Part shown: in pieces, positions 1 to 6,028 of the stretch | Layout of the letters: each line of letters opens with the position of its first letter | Numbering within the stretch: the stretch's first letter is position 1 | DNA from: Alistipes sp. | GTDB taxonomy: Bacteria > Bacteroidota > Bacteroidia > Bacteroidales > Rikenellaceae | Direction: 5' to 3' | DNA: 6,028 nucleotides | Assembly (NCBI GenBank): GCA_017629615.1 | Contig: JAGBWT010000208.1 | Location: 1 to 6,028 of the forward strand | Made by a program: the position numbers and the translations under genes | Notes under the pieces: model-generated | Databases searched by the model: none | Seen by the model: the letters and a program-made list of their open reading frames with translations, nothing else | What the model was told of the DNA's origin: nothing

Positions 1-1
1 G

Positions 2-898
2 CAATGTGCCGCAGCGTCGAACGTCGATGTTGTCGTCAATGCATTGGTGGGTTATGCGGGTATGATTCCGACCAAGATGGCTATCGAACAGGGCAAGAAG
101 GTAGCGCTTGCCAACAAAGAGAGTCTGGTTGTCGGCGGCGAGATGATTATGCGCCTTGCGATGCAGCACCACGCGCCTATTATTCCTATCGACTCCGAAC
201 ACTCGGCTATCTTCCAATGTCTTATGGGAGAGGTTGCGCCACTGCGTCGCCTCATCATCACTTGCAGCGGTGGCTCGTTCCGCGACCTTCCGCGCGAGGC
301 TCTGGCCAACGTAACGGTCGAGCAGGCTCTGCGCCACCCTCAATGGAGTATGGGTGCAAAGATTACTATCGACTCCTCGACACTCGTAAACAAAGGCTTC
401 GAGGTTATCGAGGCACATTGGCTCTTTGGTGTCGAGCCAGAGAAGATCTCGGTCATTCAGCACCCTCAATCAATCATTCACTCGATGGTAGAGTTTGAGG
501 ACGGAGCAATCAAGGCGCAACTCGGCACGCCCGATATGCGCACGCCAATATCGTTCGCACTGATGTTCCCACAACGAGCATCGCGCAAATGCGAGCATTT
601 CAGCTTCACCGACAACCCTTCGCTCACCTTCTGCGAAGTGGACCGCATCAAATACCCTGCGCTCGACATCGCCTACGACTGTCTGCGTCGTCGAGGCACT
701 GCGGCCTGCACGATGAATGGTGCTAACGAGGTTGCCGTTGCAGCCTTCCTGGAAAAGCGTTGCGCCTATCTCGATATTGTGCGCACTATCGAGCACGCGC
801 TCGACCGTGCAACATTCACGCTCAACCCTACGGTTGATGACTACGCTGCGGCCGACAAGGAGTCGCGCCGTTTGGCCACCGAATTTTTGAAACTTTAA
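2..898 (+). CDS. dxr: 1-deoxy-D-xylulose 5-phosphate reductoisomerase, partial (5' end missing)
   Basis: DXR (IspC) is the cytoplasmic NADPH- and metal-dependent enzyme that converts 1-deoxy-D-xylulose 5-phosphate to 2-C-methyl-D-erythritol 4-phosphate, the first committed step of the MEP isoprenoid pathway. The reading frame is open from base 2 and gives 298 residues before the TAA stop. The family is usually about 380-400 residues, so roughly the first 90, most of the N-terminal NADPH-binding fold, lie outside the window. Family motifs seen, numbered within the fragment: NALVGYAG (13-20), ALANKESLVVGGE (35-47), the metal-binding segment DSEHSAIFQ (64-72; Asp64 and Glu66 match E. coli Asp150 and Glu152), SGG (89-91), the substrate-loop segment HPQWSMG (112-118), and NKGFE (130-134; Glu134 matches E. 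coli Glu231). All expected catalytic residues present in the fragment are intact. It is followed after 22 bp by rseP on the same strand. Sequence recognition makes this call nearly certain. Confidence 0.97.
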   Translation, partial: QCAAASNVDVVVNALVGYAGMIPTKMAIEQGKKVALANKESLVVGGEMIMRLAMQHHAPIIPIDSEHSAIFQCLMGEVAPLRRLIITCSGGSFRDLPREALANVTVEQALRHPQWSMGAKITIDSSTLVNKGFEVIEAHWLFGVEPEKISVIQHPQSIIHSMVEFEDGAIKAQLGTPDMRTPISFALMFPQRASRKCEHFSFTDNPSLTFCEVDRIKYPALDIAYDCLRRRGTAACTMNGANEVAVAAFLEKRCAYLDIVRTIEHALDRATFTLNPTVDDYAAADKESRRLATEFLKL

Positions 899-920
899 CA
901 CAAAACACCGATAAACCGCT

Positions 921-2237
921 ATGGAAATTCTGATAAAAGCAATCCAATTCTTTTTGAGCCTCACGCTATTGGTGACGGTCCACGAATTTGGCCACTTTAT
1001 CGTGGCCCGTATGTTCAAAATCCGTGTCGAGAAGTTCTACATCTTCTTCGATTGGGGCTTCTCGCTCTTTAAGTTCCGTTGTGGCGACACCGAGTATGGT
1101 CTGGGTTGGATTCCTCTCGGCGGCTACTGCAAAATCGCAGGAATGGTCGATGAGAGTCTCGACACCGAAGGTCTGGCAAGCGAGCCAAAGCCTTACGAAT
1201 ACCGTTCGAAACCCGCGTGGCAACGCTTCTTCGTGCTTGTGGCTGGTGTCTCGATGAACGTCATCTTGGCCTTCCTCATCTACTGCGGAATCAGTTATGC
1301 CTGGGGCAACACCTATATCGCCAACGAAGATATTACAATCGGCTACACCTTCAACGAGGCGGGTCACAAACTCGGCTTCCGCACGGGCGACCGCATAATC
1401 TCGATTGATAACGAGCCTATCGACAACGTTGCAAAGATTCCGTCGGCTGTGCTTTTGGCCAAGGACAATGCCGAGGTTACGGTCGTTCGCGACCACGCTA
1501 TTCAGCGCTTCAATCTCTCGGCCGAGCAGCTCAACGAGTTGCGCCAGGACGAGCGCAATTTTGCTGCCTTCTGCACGCCACGCATACCGTTTATCGTCGA
1601 TAGCATTGCTTCGGTCGAGGCCGCTGCGGCAGGTTTCCAAAAGGGCGACCGCATCATAGGCATCGACGGTATCGAGGAGGAGGATTTCTTGAAGTACAAC
1701 GCACTGCTCACGGCTCGCGCATCGAAAGAGGCTCAATTTACCGTATGTCGCGAGGCCGACACGTTGCAACTCACGACAACGCTCTCGCCCGAGGGCAAGA
1801 TAGGCCTCTATGTTCTCGGCATTGCTCCGCGCCAAATCAACTACTCGCTTTGGGAGGCAATTCCGGCAGGTGCGCAACTTACCGCTCGCACAATCAAGAG
1901 TTATTGGGACCAACTCTGCCTTATCGTTAAGCCCGACACGGGTCTTTATAAGCAGGTCGGTGGCTTTATCGCCATTGGCAACATCTTCCCTTCGGATTGG
2001 GATTGGCAACGCTTTTGGTCGATGACCGCCTTCCTCTCGATTATCCTTGCGATAATGAACCTGATTCCTATTCCGGGTCTCGATGGCGGACACACACTAT
2101 TTACGCTTTGGGAGATGATTACGGGCCGCAAAGTCAGCGACCGCGTACTCGAAATAGCGCAATATATCGGTATGGCACTGATTCTCGCGCTGGTACTCTT
2201 CGCTAACGGAAACGATATATACCGACTCTTTAAGTAG
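921..2237 (+). CDS. rseP: RseP-type site-2 intramembrane zinc metalloprotease
   Basis: This is an inner-membrane M50 protease that cuts transmembrane segments of substrates. In proteobacteria the classic substrate is the anti-sigma factor RseA, and RseP also clears signal-peptide remnants; the substrate here is unknown. The protein is 438 residues, normal for the family. The zinc-binding HEFGH motif lies at 21-25 inside the first hydrophobic segment (about 6-27). A conserved GxxPLGGY-type loop (GWIPLGGY) is at 62-69. A second membrane segment spans about 103-124. Two PDZ-like regions follow, around 140-215 and 222-300, each with a GDRII core (156-160 and 242-246). The third zinc ligand is in NLIPIPGLDGG (380-390, Asp388), followed by a last membrane segment at about 411-428. 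The ATG at 921 is preceded by an A-rich leader without a Shine-Dalgarno sequence, as is usual in Bacteroidetes. It lies between dxr and radA, with gaps of 22 and 2 bp, and is probably in one operon with them. Confidence 0.96.
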   Translation: MEILIKAIQFFLSLTLLVTVHEFGHFIVARMFKIRVEKFYIFFDWGFSLFKFRCGDTEYGLGWIPLGGYCKIAGMVDESLDTEGLASEPKPYEYRSKPAWQRFFVLVAGVSMNVILAFLIYCGISYAWGNTYIANEDITIGYTFNEAGHKLGFRTGDRIISIDNEPIDNVAKIPSAVLLAKDNAEVTVVRDHAIQRFNLSAEQLNELRQDERNFAAFCTPRIPFIVDSIASVEAAAAGFQKGDRIIGIDGIEEEDFLKYNALLTARASKEAQFTVCREADTLQLTTTLSPEGKIGLYVLGIAPRQINYSLWEAIPAGAQLTARTIKSYWDQLCLIVKPDTGLYKQVGGFIAIGNIFPSDWDWQRFWSMTAFLSIILAIMNLIPIPGLDGGHTLFTLWEMITGRKVSDRVLEIAQYIGMALILALVLFANGNDIYRLFK

Positions 2238-2239
2238 TT

Positions 2240-3631
2240 ATGGCCAAAGTTAAACGTGCATATTTCTGCCGCGAATGTGGCTTTGAAACCCCAAAATGGC
2301 TGGGTAAGTGTCCTTCGTGCGGGGCTTGGGATTCGCTCACCGAGGAGATAATCTCGTCGGGCCGTGAAGCCTCGGTTGCTGCAACAGTCACGGGTGGCTC
2401 TATCCCGACAGCGCGACCTACCAAAATTGGCGATATTGGCTACAACACGACCAAGCGCATCGACACAGGCAATGGCGAGGTTAATCGCGTGCTTGGTGGA
2501 GGTCTGGTTGCAGGGTCGCTTGTATTGCTGGGTGGTGAGCCCGGCATCGGCAAATCGACTCTGTCGCTCCAAATTGCCCTCTCGCCAACGGGCCTTCGCA
2601 CACTCTATGTCTCGGGCGAGGAGTCGGCCGAACAGATTAGATTGCGTGCCGAGCGCATAGGCATAGCCAACGAGGAGTGCGTAGTATATACCGAGACGTT
2701 GCTCGAAAACATCGTAAATCAGATTGACGCGCTGCACCCCGACGTTGTGATTATCGACTCGATACAGACGATGTATACCAATCTCGTCGAGTCGTCGGCA
2801 GGCAGTGTTTCGCAGATACGCGAGTGTGCATCGACACTGCTCAAATATGCCAAGGGCAGTGGCACGGCGATATTCATCATCGGCCACATCACAAAGGAGG
2901 GTACGATTGCCGGCCCTAAAATTTTGGAGCATATTGTCGATGTCGTTCTGCAATTCGAGGGCGACAGCAACAACTCCTACCGCATACTGCGCGGCATAAA
3001 GAACCGTTTTGGCGCAACGTTCGAAATCGGAGTATTCGAGATGCTCGACAACGGACTACGCTCGGTCGAGAATCCTTCGGAGATACTCCTCTCGCACTAC
3101 GACCAGCCATTGAGTGGCATTGCCGTAGGTGCTACGGTCGATGGTATACGCCCCTACCTGATTGAGGTGCAGTCGCTCGTCAGCCACGCAGCCTATGGAA
3201 CTCCGCAGCGCAATGCAACGGGCTACGACACACGTCGTATGAATATGTTGTTGGCCGTACTCGAAAAGCGGGTAGGAATGAAGATGTTTCAAAAAGATGT
3301 ATTCCTCAACTTTGCCGGAGGTTTTCGCGTTGCCGACACGGGATTGGATTTGGCTGTCGTAGCAGCGGTCATCTCCTCCTATTTCGACCGACCTCTTCGC
3401 GAAGGCCTTGCACTCGCGGGCGAGATTGGCCTCTCGGGCGAAGTTCGACCTGCATCACGCACCGAGCAACGTATTGCCGAAGCGGCACGACTCGGATTTA
3501 AGCGCATAGTCGTATCGGGCTACGCCACAAAGAGTCAGAAAAAGGTTAAGGGTATTGAGGTTATAAGGATTAACAACGTCGGAGAGTTGGCCCGCTGCAT
3601 CTTCGAGCCACGACACGACGCAGAGGACTAA
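2240..3631 (+). CDS. radA: DNA repair and recombination ATPase RadA
   Basis: RadA (Sms) is a RecA-like ATPase that helps process branched recombination intermediates and extends heteroduplex during homologous recombination; it acts as a hexameric ring on DNA. The 463-residue product has the full family layout. An N-terminal four-cysteine zinc finger uses Cys10, Cys13, Cys24 and Cys27. The Walker A loop GEPGIGKST is at 99-107, and a Walker B-like VVIIDSIQ is at 169-176. The RadA signature KNRFG is at 254-258. A C-terminal Lon-protease-like domain runs from about 285, with the VFLNFAGG (354-361) and GEIGLSGEVR (394-403) segments typical of RadA. The start ATG follows the rseP stop by only 2 bp, so translation is likely coupled and the genes co-transcribed. 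The TAA stop overlaps the stop of the convergent gene by 4 bp. Nothing is missing or broken. Confidence 0.97.
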   Translation: MAKVKRAYFCRECGFETPKWLGKCPSCGAWDSLTEEIISSGREASVAATVTGGSIPTARPTKIGDIGYNTTKRIDTGNGEVNRVLGGGLVAGSLVLLGGEPGIGKSTLSLQIALSPTGLRTLYVSGEESAEQIRLRAERIGIANEECVVYTETLLENIVNQIDALHPDVVIIDSIQTMYTNLVESSAGSVSQIRECASTLLKYAKGSGTAIFIIGHITKEGTIAGPKILEHIVDVVLQFEGDSNNSYRILRGIKNRFGATFEIGVFEMLDNGLRSVENPSEILLSHYDQPLSGIAVGATVDGIRPYLIEVQSLVSHAAYGTPQRNATGYDTRRMNMLLAVLEKRVGMKMFQKDVFLNFAGGFRVADTGLDLAVVAAVISSYFDRPLREGLALAGEIGLSGEVRPASRTEQRIAEAARLGFKRIVVSGYATKSQKKVKGIEVIRINNVGELARCIFEPRHDAED

Positions 3632-4269
3632 TACTCCAATCGCCACGCAACCTCTTCGAGGAGGTATCGTGCCGAAGCACTATCGCCCGATATGCAGAGC
3701 AGTTGCCGAGCTATCGGGCGCTCTCTTGCTATAAGCGAAGCAGCAAGAGCCACAGCACCCTGCGCAACAAGTCGATTGTCGGGGAACTTTTCGACCGCCA
3801 TCTGGATAGCCTCCAAGACTCTATCCGACGCAATCAGAGTCGAGCGTGAGGCGGCCAACAATGCGGCATAGGCTCGCAACACATCGCCACCCTCAATCCA
3901 CTCTGCGAGGCAAGTAGCTATCGACGGCACGCGCGACAAAAGTGCGTGAGCCGCCTGCTCGGCAAGTTCGGAGTTGATTAGGCCTGCACCCCAGAACTCC
4001 AAATCTTGGTCGCCGACAACCTGCATCGGGTCGGCACACCACAAAGCTATAATCTGCAATTCGCGCACCTGCTGACGATAGAGATAGCGGGCAAACTCGT
4101 CGTCATACCCCACCTCCGAAGCCATATCGCGCAACGTATGGATAGCAACTCCGTAGTTGGCGCCATAGTCGGCACCATAGCAGCGAAACGTATCGAGCAT
4201 CGCGCCATTCATCTGCTTACGCAGTGCGCCCAACAGGGCAACCATTCTTGATGTATGATTGTCGGCCAT
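3628..4269 (-). CDS. AlkD-like HEAT-repeat protein (putative DNA alkylation repair family)
   Basis: This 213-residue, alpha-helical protein has no signal peptide and is probably cytoplasmic. The N-terminal half resembles the short DNA alkylation repair (AlkD-like) proteins of Bacteroidetes: RKQMNG (17-22), YGANYGVAIHTLRDMA (35-50) and VRELQIIALWCADP (68-81) fit the family pattern of an MNG motif, a Y-x-x-N-[YF]-G-V segment with LR, and an 'exxRExKilA' helix. AlkD enzymes excise alkylated purines using a Trp/Asp pair. Here the corresponding region reads EFWGAGLINSELAEQ (91-105) and I do not see the expected aspartate, so glycosylase activity is doubtful; a DNA-binding or scaffold role is also possible. 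The ATG at 4269 is chosen because it lies 4 bp after the DUF4831 stop. An in-frame ATG at 4245 and a TTG at 4290 are alternatives. The family call comes from pattern memory, not from a search. Confidence 0.6.
   Translation of the reverse strand: MADNHTSRMVALLGALRKQMNGAMLDTFRCYGADYGANYGVAIHTLRDMASEVGYDDEFARYLYRQQVRELQIIALWCADPMQVVGDQDLEFWGAGLINSELAEQAAHALLSRVPSIATCLAEWIEGGDVLRAYAALLAASRSTLIASDRVLEAIQMAVEKFPDNRLVAQGAVALAASLIARERPIARQLLCISGDSASARYLLEEVAWRLEY
3684..3720. repeat. 9-bp perfect inverted repeat with 19-base loop, inside the AlkD-like gene
   Basis: The arms cgcccgata (3684-3692) and tatcgggcg (3712-3720) are perfect reverse complements separated by 19 bases. The left arm is also part of a shorter self-complementary element, tatcg-cc-cgata (3681-3692). 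The repeat lies in the 3' part of the minus-strand AlkD-like gene, 52 bases past the radA stop. It could form a stem-loop in read-through radA mRNA or near the end of the minus-strand mRNA. No T-run follows it on either strand, so it is not a classical intrinsic terminator. It may be a coincidence of coding sequence. Confidence 0.4.
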
Positions 4270-4273
4270 TGGT

Positions 4274-5128
4274 CTAACGAGGGGCAGCAACGGTTATGGT
4301 GCGACCAAACTGATAGAGAGGCAACTCAACGGTTGCAAGGTCGGTATTACCACACGTCAGCACACAACGGCACGGTGCAGCAACTGCATACTCCCAAACG
4401 ACCTTATCCTTGGCTGTTGCAGGGGTTATGCCCGACAAATCGACAGCCGACGGGGTTATGTTAAGCACCACCGCCTCGCCCGAAAGGTCGGCAATAGGCA
4501 ACACGCCCGAATCGTCGCGGAAACGACACAGCACGCTCGTTGGCGCATCGGCCGAAGGCGCGATAGCAAAGCGATATTGCTGACGACGACGCTCGGTCGT
4601 ACCATAGAATAGCGACAAGCACTCCGCCTCCATACGAGCAATCTCGTCGAGCGCAGCCTTTAAGCCCGCACCAAAGACGTGCTCGCCAATATCACCGGCA
4701 ATAAGTTCGCGACGCTGCTTGCGCAAAGCGTATATCATCTCGGCAGCCTTGGCAGCTTGCTGTTCAACCGAAAGAGCGCCATTATCGCTACGATAGATAG
4801 GCAACACCGACTGCTCCGAAGCCGACTCCACAACCTCGTCTACCGCCTTTGCGGTTGGCATCTCGGCCAAAATCTCGGCCGCAACAATCGACGAGGCAAC
4901 ACGCTCCGACAACGAAGCACGAACGCCCAAATATTTCTGTGCATAGCGAGCAAATTGGCCTGGGGTAAAGCGCTCGGTCTCTGTTGTCAGGACAACAGCC
5001 AAACTACTTTTAGGTTGCGACAGAACGAGTTGTCCGTCGACAAAATATGCACCTTTACGGCTCGTTGGCTGGGCCGAAGCCAATGCCACGCTACCTAATA
5101 ACGTAATCAATAAAAGAAGTCGTTTCAT
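4274..5128 (-). CDS. Secreted DUF4831 family protein
   Basis: The 284-residue product begins with a clear type I signal peptide: MKR, a run of Leu/Ile/Val/Ala, then a likely cut after ALASA (residues 15-19). There is no lipobox cysteine, so it should be periplasmic or surface-released rather than a lipoprotein. The mature part resembles DUF4831, a Bacteroidetes family of unknown function. The matching segments are a strand-like LAVVLTTETERFTPGQFARYAQKYLG stretch (43-68; key residues F54, P56, Y62, Y66, G68), the helix AAEMIYALRKQRRELIAGD (128-146), and AALDEIARMEAECLSLFYG (158-176). After about 185 it looks beta-rich. Members I recall are somewhat longer, about 330 residues, so this one is on the short side. 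The start ATG follows a 50-bp AT-rich gap with a candidate promoter. The AlkD-like gene begins 4 bp downstream of its stop, so the two are probably co-expressed. Its biochemical role is unknown. Confidence 0.8.
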   Translation of the reverse strand: MKRLLLLITLLGSVALASAQPTSRKGAYFVDGQLVLSQPKSSLAVVLTTETERFTPGQFARYAQKYLGVRASLSERVASSIVAAEILAEMPTAKAVDEVVESASEQSVLPIYRSDNGALSVEQQAAKAAEMIYALRKQRRELIAGDIGEHVFGAGLKAALDEIARMEAECLSLFYGTTERRRQQYRFAIAPSADAPTSVLCRFRDDSGVLPIADLSGEAVVLNITPSAVDLSGITPATAKDKVVWEYAVAAPCRCVLTCGNTDLATVELPLYQFGRTITVAAPR

Positions 5129-5152
5129 AGTCTATGATATTATAACGCTTTG

Positions 5153-5184
5153 CGAAGTTAATCTTTTTCGCCCGATAATCAAAA
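5153..5184 (-). promoter_or_regulatory. Candidate Bacteroidetes-type promoter for the DUF4831 gene
   Basis: Read on the minus strand, TTTTG (5184-5180) is followed after exactly 19 bases by TAACTTCG (5160-5153). The Bacteroidetes primary sigma factor recognises a TTTG-like -33 element and a TAnnTTTG -7 element about 19-21 bases apart, so this is a fit with one mismatch in the -7 element (C for T). The expected start site is near 5147, giving a leader of about 20 bases before the ATG at 5128. The -33 element overlaps the stop codon of the upstream methyltransferase gene. A TATAAT at 5144-5139 is too close to the ATG to be a likely -10 element. No Shine-Dalgarno sequence is visible. Confidence 0.5.
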
Positions 5185-5877
5185 TTTAAGATAAAAATCC
5201 TGCGTCAAGGCCCTATATTGGTCGCTAAATTGGCCTCGCACATCGGTCTCGATTGTGAGGGTCTCGACCACAAGTTCGCCACTACGTTCGTGGCCAAACT
5301 CGGCAAGCACACGCTTTACCGCACCGCCCGGAACGGAGTGTACGTTGCAGCGTCGCAACATAACGAGCGACGTTGTCGATGCGAACTGCTCCATCTGCTC
5401 CGTCGGCAGAACAATACCGAAGCGACCACTTGTGGCCAACAGCCGCTCAACAGCCGCAGCAAGTTGCTCGAACGTAAGGTCGGTTGTATGGCGAGCCATC
5501 GTGCGACGCGCATCGGGCGAGCGCAAAGAATCGACAAAGTATGGAGGGTTGGAGATTATATAGTCGAACTGCTCTTCTGCGGCATACTCCTGTACCGCCC
5601 CCTCTACCACCGACAAGCGGTCGGACCACGGCGAGGCCACAAAGTTAGACGAGGCACAAGCGGCTGCTGTACTATCAATCTCGACAGCGACAATCGTAGC
5701 GGCCGAGGAGCGTTGCGCCGCCATCAGCGCAATAACACCCGTACCCGTACCAATATCGAGAACGCGTCGAGCATCGCCAAACGAAGCCCACGCACCAAGC
5801 AATACGCCATCGGTGCCGACCTTCATAGCCACACCCGACTGCTCTACGGCAAACTGCTTGAAACGAAACGACGACAT
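5179..5877 (-). CDS. yfiC: tRNA1(Val) (adenine(37)-N6)-methyltransferase, TrmN6/YfiC family
   Basis: TrmN6/YfiC is a cytoplasmic class I SAM-dependent methyltransferase. The E. coli enzyme makes N6-methyladenosine at position 37, next to the anticodon, of tRNA1(Val); the same substrate is inferred here. The 232-residue protein has FRFKQF (4-9) and KVGTDGVLLGAW (19-30), both typical of this family. SAM-binding motif I is VLDIGTGTGVIALMA (39-53), followed by the acidic residue of motif II in VAVEID (63-68). The catalytic NPPYF motif of amino-group methyltransferases is at 110-114. The C-terminal part holds a family-like VPGGAVKRVLAEF segment (182-194). The frame stays open upstream of the chosen ATG, but starting at 5877 puts the conserved FRFKQF near the N terminus, as in homologues, and leaves a 4-bp gap after the TIGR02757 stop. 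Related DNA or other RNA methyltransferases share the NPPY motif, but the overall pattern favours YfiC. Confidence 0.9.
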   Translation of the reverse strand: MSSFRFKQFAVEQSGVAMKVGTDGVLLGAWASFGDARRVLDIGTGTGVIALMAAQRSSAATIVAVEIDSTAAACASSNFVASPWSDRLSVVEGAVQEYAAEEQFDYIISNPPYFVDSLRSPDARRTMARHTTDLTFEQLAAAVERLLATSGRFGIVLPTEQMEQFASTTSLVMLRRCNVHSVPGGAVKRVLAEFGHERSGELVVETLTIETDVRGQFSDQYRALTQDFYLKF

Positions 5878-5881
5878 CGGT

Positions 5882-6028
5882 CTATCTTTTAAGGAAACCT
5901 TCAATTCCGGCTCCGAAGAGTGCAAAATCGTATTTTACGGGGTCGTCGGCATCGTGCTGACGAAGAGCCTCCGTTATCTCGGTAACCGCCTTCCAGTCGT
6001 TGGCGTTGCGAGTGAGCAGGCCCAATGC
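5882..6028 (-). CDS. TIGR02757 / DUF2400 family protein, C-terminal fragment
   Basis: An open frame enters from the right edge on the minus strand and gives 48 residues before a TAG stop at 5884-5882. The fragment starts ALGLLTRNANDWKAV, continues with EALRQHDADDPVKYDFALFG (residues 20-39), and ends GAGIEGFLKR. The tail with W12, the DPVKYDFALFG block (29-39) and a following G-[IV] is characteristic of the C terminus of TIGR02757 (DUF2400) proteins, which are common in Bacteroidetes and usually about 250 residues, so about four fifths is outside the window. Function is unknown. The methyltransferase gene starts 4 bp after this stop, so the two are very likely co-transcribed and possibly translationally coupled. 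Confidence 0.85.
   Translation of the reverse strand, partial: ALGLLTRNANDWKAVTEITEALRQHDADDPVKYDFALFGAGIEGFLKR

Noticed and set aside
470..1018. A 182-codon minus-strand open frame over the dxr end and rseP start
   Set aside because: It overlaps conserved coding sequence of dxr and the HEFGH region of rseP and has no recognisable features.
966..2093. A 375-codon open frame on the minus strand lying wholly within rseP
   Set aside because: RseP is unambiguous on the plus strand with all its motifs. The antisense frame stays open because the sense frame rarely uses TTA, CTA and TCA codons; its translation shows no domain I recognise.
1946..2953. A 335-codon minus-strand open frame across the rseP-radA junction
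   Set aside because: It covers the essential zinc-ligand and Walker regions of two well-supported genes, resembles no known protein, and is explained by the same codon bias.
3650..3665. Short hairpin acctc-ttcgag-gaggt just past the radA stop as a terminator
   Set aside because: The stem is only 5 bp and no T-run follows on either strand; it is also inside the AlkD-like coding sequence.
4042..4049. A perfect TAnnTTTG (-7-like) match, TAGCTTTG on the minus strand, inside the AlkD-like gene
   Set aside because: There is no TTTG-like element 19-21 bases upstream, and it would drive only a truncated 3' part of the gene.
5139..5144. TATAAT on the minus strand upstream of the DUF4831 gene
   Set aside because: It is only 10 bases from the ATG and lacks a spaced TTGACA; Bacteroidetes promoters use a different consensus, which is met just upstream.
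5218..5892. A 224-codon plus-strand open frame opposite the yfiC-type gene
   Set aside because: The minus strand encodes a complete methyltransferase with motif I and NPPYF; the plus-strand translation is rich in Arg/His/Cys with no recognisable domain, typical of an antisense shadow.
5878..5925. Longer N terminus for the yfiC-type protein from an upstream in-frame ATG at 5925
   Set aside because: It would overlap the conserved C terminus of the TIGR02757 gene and add 16 residues not typical of the family; the ATG at 5877 fits homologues and the 4-bp junction.

Overview
The window looks like ordinary chromosomal DNA from a member of the Bacteroidales. The base composition (moderate to high GC, codons rich in cgc/ctc/tcg) and the gene content suggest something close to Alistipes/Rikenellaceae. 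The phylum-level call rests on the Bacteroidetes-type families DUF4831 and TIGR02757/DUF2400, on start codons without Shine-Dalgarno sequences, and on a promoter that fits the Bacteroidetes TTTG / TAnnTTTG consensus. The genus is a guess. Coding density is very high, and I see no mobile element, CRISPR array, rRNA or tRNA.

The left half (2-3631) is a tightly packed plus-strand run. It holds the C-terminal three quarters of dxr (isoprenoid precursor synthesis, MEP pathway), then rseP (intramembrane site-2 metalloprotease), then radA (recombination and repair ATPase). Gaps are 22 bp and 2 bp, so the three genes are very probably co-transcribed from a promoter left of the window.

The right half (3628-6028) is a minus-strand run. 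In transcription order it holds the C-terminal tail of a TIGR02757/DUF2400 protein, a TrmN6/YfiC-type tRNA m6A37 methyltransferase, a secreted DUF4831 protein, and an AlkD-like alpha-helical repeat protein. Two of the junctions are 4 bp long. A 50-bp AT-rich gap before the DUF4831 gene carries a good candidate Bacteroidetes promoter, so this run is probably two overlapping transcription units.

The two runs converge and overlap by 4 bp at their stop codons (3628-3631), leaving no intergenic space for a conventional terminator. I found no evidence of a new biological system. The points most worth checking are the terminator-less convergent junction with an inverted repeat just beyond it, the AlkD-like protein whose catalytic residues I cannot recognise, its pairing with the secreted DUF4831 protein, and the DUF4831 promoter.
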